This document shows positions 57,410-64,000 of a stretch of DNA of 64,000 bases, one piece after another. Below the pieces are notes generated by a model. It worked only from the letters and a program-made list of their open reading frames with translations. It was not told the DNA's origin and searched no databases. Source of the stretch: Amorphophallus konjac (lineage: Eukaryota > Streptophyta > Magnoliopsida > Alismatales > Araceae); contig CM040128.1 of assembly GCA_022559845.1 (NCBI GenBank), forward strand, positions 75,021,247 to 75,085,246. Direction: 5' to 3'. Numbering within the stretch: the stretch's first letter is position 1; each line of letters opens with the position of its first letter. A program made the translations under genes and the position numbers.

Positions 57410-59454
57410 TGATGGGAATCGACGCCGAGCATGTACATTTTCTTTTGCATTTATGTCCTTTTAGTTTGTGTTTATATCCTTGGGAAAGTATGTACGCAAA
57501 TGTATGGCTTTGTAAGCCAATGCGTCATTCCCTTGGATTGTGTGGATTTTTGTGCAATTGTGTAGTAGGTCCAGCTAGGGGGCCCTCAGCCCTTTCCCAT
57601 TGGTCCATGTCATCCATGTGGGGCTGGTCAACCATCCTAGGTGGCCATCTAGAAGGGTTGAATGTCAATTGTCCACATGGGAGACAAAGGGGTCAAAATT
57701 TCAAAGGTTGGCCACCAACCTACCCCTTGGTCAAGGGGGCGCCCCCTTCCACTAGGATTATTTTATTTTTTTGTGTGTGTCATTCACACTTAATCCCAGC
57801 CCTCCATCCCCCATCCCTAGGTCCAAGGGTCTACATTAGATTTGATACTTAGCATATAAAAGGTTGTATTTTCCATTTGTTGGCATTAATGAAGAGAAAA
57901 TTGTTGGAAAATCAAGAGTGATTCTTGTGCCCCTCCCCTGGTGTTCATCTCCTCCAACCCCAAATTCTAGAGTGGTTCTATCTTCAATCCCCTCCCCTCT
58001 ATCTCCGGTGATCATCTGTGCCGTCGCCGCCGCCGTTCGTGTCGCCTACGAGCCGCCGCGGAGCCATCTTCAAAGTTCTGTCCTGCTAGACAGAGGTGAC
58101 TTCCATGAAATTCTGCAGTCAGCCACGACGTCCTCTTGATCTGAAATTTTCTGAGGTTGTTCTTATCTCGTATCCACATCTCCACAAAAACATTCACATC
58201 CAAAATCCTTCATTTGGTAATTTCCCATTTTCGTTCTTCTTTCACTCCCAGATCTGTCTTGTCTCTGTCTACAGTGACAGCAGCTCTGAGTTTTCCATCT
58301 TCGACCACTTTTGTGATTTTTGTTATGGCTCCCGATTTTACCGGGAGTTCTATCCATCAACCCCTCCATCTCCAAATTTTCTTGAGTTTTGATCATCTCT
58401 CTATCCATTTTTCAAAAATCGTGTTCTACCTCATCTATAGTGCTGTCAGCCAGATTCCAGATCCGATCACATCCCAGTGCAAAAATCATAACAACTCGTA
58501 GCCACCTCTAATCCTCTCACAAAAAATATTTTCCTACAACTTTGATGAAGACCTCAAGAGCTGGATCGGACATCTTCCTAACGGTCAACGGCAGTTCTCA
58601 GAGAATAGCCCTGCCGATCTGAGAGCTCGAGTACTGTACAACAGGAACTCAAAAATTCAATAAAGTTCCGATCCGTGCAGATCCAGGTCCGATCTTTAGC
58701 CCTAGATTGAAGTACTTCAAGAGAGCTTTCCAACGGCGCCAGTTTCGTGTCGATCCGACATCGGGGCTGATCGCAGCGTCCGTTCTCGCCGGAGCGCGCG
58801 CCGGAAAATAGAACCGGCAGATCCGTGGCCGGTTATTCCGACCGGTGCCGAACGGAGCCGCCCGGCCTCCGGTCGCCGTTCCAGCGTGCCGCAAGCCCAG
58901 GGAACACTTCCCCAAGTGTCCCCACCACAGTGGTGCCACTGGGTCCCACACGGCCCCTCCGGACGGCACGTGGGCCCCACAGTCACAAGTTCGGGTGCTG
59001 CCGAAGAGACGCGAGAAGCCACCCGTCAACCCAAATTCGGTCCTCCCGGGGCCATTTGTGTAGCCCTTTACCTCCCTGCATGAAGTGGGCAGCGACTTGT
59101 ATTGCTGTAATATTGTGTATTATTGTTCCGGGAGTACGAGTTTCGGCCGGGTCCGTCTTCCCCACGCCGAGTGTGTGGAGGTATCGTATTCGCTCCTTGC
59201 TTGGCATTTCGCTTATTTCCATATATACTTGTTTATGCCACTGCTAGAGAGTATATTTTAGGACCTAGCTCGCTGTATTTTTATATCACCGCTGCTGCGA
59301 GAGAGAGAGCGTGATCGTCCCGTGACCCGATCCGGGCACAAAAGTGTGAATTGACCACCCTAGCTCTTGCCGGTTTCTCAACCGTGCACGTCCGACGCTT
59401 CCCTCGTTAAGGGACAATCGCGAGCTTGTCGTGTCCATGTCTCGTCCCGCATCA
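57410..59454 (+). repeat. 3' LTR of element D
   Basis: It is a close copy of the 5' LTR, with some substitutions and small gaps (26 bases shorter). The short-frame proteins in it are mirrored in the 5' LTR at the same offsets and come from LTR duplication, not from coding. Confidence 0.93.
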
Positions 59455-59459
59455 CCTTA
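59455..59459. repeat. Target-site duplication of element D, right copy
   Basis: CCTTA, identical to 53,200-53,204. Confidence 0.92.
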
Positions 59460-59851
59460 AAGGTGCCACCTCGTGATTATGGCCCTCATGCCGATGGAGA
59501 CGTTGGAAGTAAGCATCGAAAGTCACGGCAGTTTGGAGAATTTCCTCGGGCCTGGGAAGAGGGGGTACAGCTGGGAAAGAAGAAAGAAAACAAAAGGGGA
59601 GGAGGTGAAACATAGGTCGTCCATGAAATTTGAAATGAATCAACTCACCATACGCGACTGGACTTTCTCACTCAGATGTCCTTCGAGGTCGGAGTGCCGT
59701 TTGAATTTGCTGCTAGGCTTGCTCCTCTTCATAGGGAGGGAAGACTCGCCCTCAATCTCAAAAAACTCAAGATTCTTCTCTTCCTCCTCTTGAGTTCCAA
59801 GACCCTCAAATTCACTCCTTGATGCATTTGGCTGAATTAAGCAAGGAGGAG

Positions 59852-59859
59852 TATTTATA
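59852..59859 (-). promoter_or_regulatory. TATA box of PMD copy IV
   Basis: On the - strand TCCTATAAATACTCC lies about 96 bases above the position of the lost start codon, the same distance as in copy I. Confidence 0.65.
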
Positions 59860-59889
59860 GGAAGGGAGGGGTTTAAAAAACCAAACACA

Positions 59890-61128
59890 TCACATCAATG
59901 ATGAGTCATCATTGTTGACTTTAGCAAAAGGTGTTTTGTCTTTTTCTCCCTTGTCCTGTGTATTCCCCTATTGTGATGACTGAAGTGTAATTCTATTGCT
60001 TTGAAATAATGTTGTGTTAAATGTTGAGTGCATGTTTCACTATGGGCACCACGGTCCCACCTTGACCCATCATATGTCGCCATTCGGTGATCGGTCCTAC
60101 CATGTCATGCATTGTATTATACGATAGTTGCGCTACTAGAATGTGTCAAGGACCTTACGACCTGAATAAATCTGGAATTAGAGTTCCCCTTCAACAAAAA
60201 CAGTGACAATTTAAGAGGAATTTGGGGTGTGCGGATAGACCGTTAGGTTGTAAAAGCGTGGGGACGATGGTTCCGTTCAATGAGTTGGTGCATGGATAAG
60301 CGGGCCCCAGCTCAGTATCAACTCACCGGATCGGTATCCTGACCCATTCTTAACAACTTAACAATATTATCCTTGGTTATCTTCTATTTTAGTTTGTTTT
60401 AAGTTTTCTTTTAAACCCAGCATGCATTCATGTAGGACTTTGATTCCATTGCGGAAGATCATTCAAAGTAATTCGATTGTGAAAGCCGCTGTGCTTAAGT
60501 TCTTATAATATGAGATATTCCGTTCCGAATGGAGTACTGTGTTTCCTTGAGACAATCCCGGGCTGTTCTTCTAAAAGAGACCTTTGTTTGGACTGATCCT
60601 CAAATATTCTTTTACTTTTACTCCATTTGACACGTCTTGGCCGCATCACTTCCACATTAACTGGTAACCGCTCCCCAAAGGTGAAACCTGCAGGTTTACG
60701 ACCCAGGTACTTCCACAGAGAGAAGTTGGTCCCTTTTTCTGTTTGTGCCTGAGCGCACATCTTCCCCATCCTTCTTTGATTTCCGTCTAAACAATTGTTG
60801 AATTTGGAAGCCCTTCTTCAAGGTCACCTCATTGAAACTCTCAAAAGATTCTAAACCATAATGTTGAAAGCGTGTCTCATCGCACCTTGGCGTCAACGTT
60901 TCAGTCCATTCTCACTCCATTCCACTACACTTCCTTCCCATTCCACTACGTGTCACTCCCTTGCAAAGCAGACGCCATGGCGGGGCAGCTATAGACACGC
61001 CGTTTCTGATGTTATCTTGGGTAAATCTCATATTACAATATGACGCCTCGAAGTGGCTTTCACATTTTCGAATTAGAGTGATTTCCTCTTTTGGGGTTCC
61101 TTTCGCCTTTTTTAGAATTTTCTATTCG
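59890..61128. other. Unresolved region between copy IV and the right LTR-like sequence
   Basis: Mostly non-coding. Two overlapping - strand frames at 60,503-60,896 (with KKGFQIQQLFRRKSKKDGED and RLPVNVEVMRPRRVKW in different frames) could be a decayed exon. I do not recognise the product. Confidence 0.35.
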
Positions 61129-61129
61129 G

Positions 61130-61142
61130 AAGGGGAGGGTCG
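61130..61142 (+). other. Candidate polypurine tract
   Basis: GGAAGGGGAGGGTCG is followed by TGCCCCGTCTC, which could be an LTR start at 61,143. Position and purine content are the only evidence. Confidence 0.35.
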
Positions 61143-61306
61143 TGCCCCGTCTCATTAAGGAAATCGTGCAGCACGCGGACGGCGCCGCTCCCAACCGGAT
61201 GTCCTGAAAGAATCCGAACACGAAGACGTCTTACTGAAGTAACGGTTAGACGACGATGGCTTTCCGACACCGATCTAGCTGGTTTCTTTGAGGCGTTTGG
61301 GACCCA

Positions 61307-61654
61307 GGACGCCTCACTTTGAGGCGTCCGGGACCCAGGACTCCCCCTTTTGTTTAGCGCACACACGGCACCGATCCAATGCTCGGTTTGACGTTTCGGA
61401 AGAATCCAAACATAACAACATCTTGCCGATCAGACGCGTGCTTCGAGAGTCACGGTCACGTGCCGAAACCACTCGCTTTCTCCACTGTCGATAGCTTTTG
61501 ACAGCGATTCAGTGGGCAGAAATGGGCACGTCTGGGGTCTTGGATGCCTCAACATTGAGGCGTCCAGAAGGATAGACGCGCCCATAATTTGGAAATTATA
61601 AAAAAAATTGATGGAGGCCTCTGGTACCCAGGATGCCTCAATATTGAGGCATCC
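61307..61654. repeat. Three related GC-rich palindromes
   Basis: GGATGCCTCAATATTGAGGC plus ATCC at 61,631-61,654 is a perfect 24-bp palindrome. Near-perfect relatives are at 61,307-61,329 (GGACGCCTC..GAGGCGTCC) and 61,542-61,565. The words GGACCCAGGA and ACGCCCAT repeat next to them. All lie within 380 bases upstream of the TATA box. Confidence 0.88.
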
Positions 61655-61686
61655 AGGTCCCAAGACACGCCCATGAAAATTTCCTC

Positions 61687-61694
61687 TATAAATA
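61687..61694 (+). promoter_or_regulatory. TATA box in the right LTR-like sequence
   Basis: CCTCTATAAATAGAGG, itself an inverted repeat of seven-base arms around AA, is followed by a leader-like sequence. Confidence 0.65.
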
Positions 61695-62328
61695 GAGGAC
61701 CCCCTCCCTCGAAGTAAGAGAGCTTCAGATCCGACAGAGGAGAGGGAAACTTTGCCGGATCCCCTTTCTAACCCGTGGGTTTTGTAGAAGGATGTTCTGC
61801 CGGCTTCCTGGGTGCCCGCGCTCTTGAGAGGAATGCTATCTCCGTCCACTGTACTTCCACGTCATCCCCACGATGCCGAAGCTCCGCTGGATCCCGCCAT
61901 CGGCATCTTCAATAAGCCATTCCATCCCACTCTCTTTTGTCATTTCTGTTGCATGCATCATCCCGTCATCCGTCATCTCGCTTCATAAGAGAGGTCAATT
62001 TTTATGCACGTCTGCATGATTCTCCATCCATCATAGCATTTTCCTCCTACTCGTGTTCGAGAGGGGTTTAAAAATAACACCAACCAGGTGTGTGTCTCGC
62101 CATGATTTCACCATTTTCATCACAAGGGACTAATACTACACTGCCATTTTTCTGATTCATTTGCTATCTGTCTGTTTCCTCTTTTGCAAGGGTAACCAAA
62201 GACGGCCCTCTCCGTCGGCCGGCCGAAGGGAGAGGAAGAAACAACCCGTCATTTCCTGCTTTTGAGGTAAGCATGATCACTCTTCTTATTTTGGGATCTC
62301 CGGCCCCTGGCGATCACATCATATCTTT

Positions 62329-62870
62329 GAGGCTGCGGTGAGTCACTTCCCGTTATGGCTGTTTAAATTTCTGTCACTTAAATCCTGTGCTATTCTTATA
62401 TGTTCGAGGCCGCGACGAGTCGCTTCTCGCTATGGCTGTTTAAATCTCTGTCATTCAAATCCTGTGCTATTCTCATATCTTCGAGGCCGCGGCGAGTCAC
62501 TTCCCGCTATGGCCGTTTAAATTTATGTCATTTAAATCTTGTGCCATCCTCATATATTTGAGGCCGCGGCGAGTCACTTCCCGCTATGGCGGTTTAAATT
62601 TCTGTCATTTAAATATCGTGCCATTCTCATATATTCGAGGCCGCGGCGAGTCACTTCTCGCTATGGTTGTTTAAATTTTTGTCATTTAAATCATGTGCCG
62701 TTCTCATATCTTCGAGGCCGCGGTAAGTCACATCCCGCTATGGCCGTTTAAATTTCTGTCATTTGAATTCTACACCTTTTCCATCCCCCGAGGTCGCGGA
62801 GAGTCATTTCCCGCTATGGCCGTTTAATCCCTACATTTTATTACGCTGTATCTATTCTGCACACCCCACC
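62329..62870 (+). repeat. 77-bp tandem repeat, seven units
   Basis: Units start GAGGCCGCGGCGAGTCACTT at 62,329, 62,406, 62,483, 62,560, 62,637, 62,714 and 62,790, an exact 77-bp period except the last (76). Each unit also holds CGCTATGGC and GTTTAAATTTCTGTCATTTA. Open frames over it are produced by the repeat. Confidence 0.93.
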
Positions 62871-62984
62871 GGAGCAATCTCCCATGGTGGTTTCTCTGTT
62901 TCTCTCCCTCTTTCTGTGTCGCAACAAAACGAGCCCGCACGCTCCGCTCGCCGCCGCATCCGTGCGACGTCGCTCACAGTGTAG

Positions 62985-63180
62985 TCCAGATGTTGGACGG
63001 TCCCAAGGGTGACCGTTTATATTCTGGGGCGGTCCATCGTGAACCGTTTACCTTCTGAACGGCTTGAATAAGACCATTCTGTCCCTGGGTGGATCCACAC
63101 AGTCCAAGGGAGACCGTGGGCCTTTGGGCGGTTATGGGCTAGACCATTTTCACCCAGAGGCGGTCCAGAGAGGACCGCTA
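62985..63180 (+). repeat. Degenerate short repeat around GGCGGTCCA..GACCG
   Basis: Words GGACGGTCCCAAGGGTGACC, GGGCGGTCCATCGTGAACCG, and GGCGGTCCAGAGAGGACCGC recur; each is a partial inverted repeat (GCGGTCC..GGACCGC). After this, 63,180-64,000 shows no gene or repeat that I can name. Confidence 0.55.
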
Positions 63181-64000
63181 TTGTGTTTAGTTCTAATCGG
63201 AGTTCTTGTCTTGCCGATTCGAGTCCCGGGTGAGTGGACCTCGATCCACGTGCTGACCGGTGGTTCGACTGATGCTGGGCATCATGTGGGGGCCACATGC
63301 TAGGGTGCAGTGGGGCCCCGGGAGGTGGTGTTCTCGGCTTGTGTCACCGTGAGTCGGTGTCGGTACGAGGAGCAGTCCTTGTACTTCGCCCGGTTTAGAC
63401 GTTGCTTTTCGTTGACTAGAGAGTCTACTCTTTCAGCGACCCTCCACTAGTCGTAGCCTTCCCACACGTGAGTGGTCCCACATGGGAGTGGTGGCGAGGC
63501 TACCCCGAGAGACGATTTTTAGACTGGTTTCCGTTGGGCCCCACGTCTTGCAGCCAGAGTCCGGCTGAGGGGAAAATCAGTCAGAGGGCCAGACCTAGGA
63601 CGCATGGTCTGTGTGTGCACACGTGGTTGGGGGCGGTTGGACCCGCGCTGACGAGGGTGACCCCAGCTAGTTCTTGTTTGTGGTTACTTGTACGGTTCCC
63701 CGTTCCGACAGGGTGCGTTGAAGGGGATACCTGAGGCACGGTCTTAGACGCCAGTGGGCGCATCCAGCCTTACTTCTAGTGGGTTGGTACTCCTGTCTGT
63801 GTCAAGTGGTGACTCTTGATGTTTTGACGAGTTATCTCGATTTTCGTGTCGTACGTTCGGTGTTAGGCGTAGTAGAGCTTTTCCGTTTATTTATTCTTGT
63901 AGCTCTCCATTCTACGTCTTGCTAGTGGTAGCTTGTAGTTACTTTCCGCGCAGTTTCTTAGTTTGCGAGGTAGGGACCGGAGGATCCCTACTGAGCCTTT

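Larger units (their letters stand above)
53205..59454 (+). mobile_element. Element D: non-autonomous LTR retrotransposon, 6,250 bp
   Basis: LTRs of 2,071 and 2,045 bp start TGATGGGAATCGACG and end CTCGTCCC(A/G)CATCA. The element is flanked by perfect CCTTA duplications. Inside are an initiator-Met primer site (55,279), one ORF (55,487-56,959) and a purine stretch (CGGGAGAG) before the 3' LTR. No gag or RT is present, so it depends on another element. It interrupts PMD copy IV. Confidence 0.93.
52092..59756 (-). pseudogene. PMD/DUF7745-like gene copy IV, split by element D
   Basis: Exon 1 (from 59,754-59,756) aligns with the start of copy I (EGESS..KRSK, DLEGH.SE) but the ATG is ATT. A GTGAGT donor follows near 59,648. 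The next part (59,580-59,455) ends at the TSD of element D and continues at 53,204 with VHAKHYEKIH, EIWHPQTHTFIFP, EATILLEEVELLLSLKRF, then CLAGALLFPSTDNIVEEDQ and WDGKRVGPAILAYLYSGL. These segments resemble PMD and DUF7745 proteins and differ from copies I-III. The tail (to 52,092) is in another frame and includes EEERDLWRAYVTELGKL. It is disrupted by D, a lost start and a frame change near 52,350. Confidence 0.65.
28041..64000 (+). mobile_element. Element F: Tat-lineage retrotransposon, 5'-truncated, with nested insertions
   Basis: Seen directly are RT, two RNase H domains and integrase from about 28,050 to 41,672, interrupted by element C. Gag and protease are missing; the left neighbour is the LTR of element A. 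Inference: the antisense PMD genes at 43.5-59.9 kb and the LTR-like sequence from 61,143 may be the 3' half of the same element, as in element B. If so, F would be about 16 kb up to its 3' LTR after leaving out C and D. The pol part is certain; the extent to the right is a hypothesis. Confidence 0.45.
61143..64000 (+). mobile_element. LTR-like sequence (possible 3' LTR of element F), cut by the window end
   Basis: It holds three palindromes, a TATA box (61,687), a leader rich in CTTCAG and GAGAG words, and a 77-bp tandem array, in the same order as LTR B (GC motif cluster, TATA, leader, repeats). No coding sequence is seen. The right border and the partner LTR are outside the window or lost, so the call is tentative. 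Confidence 0.4.

Noticed and set aside
62338..62984. Three consecutive + frames with repeated SHFPLW and RPRRV words
   Set aside because: They are the translation of the 77-bp tandem repeat and change frame with each unit because 77 is not a multiple of 3.

Overview
This is repeat-dense nuclear DNA of a flowering plant, probably one with a large genome. I see no ordinary single-copy gene, tRNA, rRNA or prokaryotic feature. Nearly everything can be read as nested LTR retrotransposons, together with plant-mobile-domain (PMD) genes lying antisense to them. The species cannot be told from the sequence.

Layout. Element B (Tat-like Ty3/gypsy, + strand) is entered in its 3' part: a degenerate tandem array (1-485), an intron-bearing PMD gene on the opposite strand with its own TATA box (841-6400), a polypurine tract, and a 3' LTR (6,872 to about 10,230). 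Element A (Tat-lineage, - strand, 10,231 to about 28,040) reads leftward: LTR, primer site, gag, protease, RT, RNase H, a second RNase H, integrase, then three unrelated minisatellites (41, 128 and 121 bp units). Its protease is split by a 2.38-kb solo LTR, E (17,497-19,875, TSD ATAAT). Element F (Tat-lineage, + strand) starts abruptly at RT near 28,050. Its integrase is cut at 30,863 by element C and resumes at 41,278.

Element C (30,864-41,277) has 3.1-kb LTRs, an initiator-Met primer site and a copia-type gag with four CCHC knuckles, but no pol. Each LTR carries about 50 copies of a 14-bp motif (AAGTCTRTACATTG) upstream of a TATA box and two G-boxes.

From 43.5 to 59.9 kb lie four degenerate PMD-type genes on the - strand. 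Copies I-III are one subfamily with coiled-coil tails; copy IV is a different PMD/DUF7745-like type. Copy IV is split by element D (53,205-59,454, TSD CCTTA), a 6.25-kb non-autonomous LTR element with one protease-like ORF. From 61.1 kb to the window end is a + strand LTR-like region with palindromes, a TATA box and a 77-bp tandem array.

How it fits together. B shows the order pol-side array, antisense PMD gene, PPT, 3' LTR. F may have the same order at larger scale: pol to 41.67 kb, antisense PMD genes 43.5-59.9 kb, a possible PPT at 61.13 kb, then a + strand LTR. If so, F is a roughly 16-kb element (C and D removed) carrying a multi-copy antisense PMD cargo. A second theme is that GC-rich palindromic motifs (GGCGCGCC or GACGCGTC/GAGGCGTCC types) are clustered next to the TATA boxes of several LTRs and of the antisense PMD genes.
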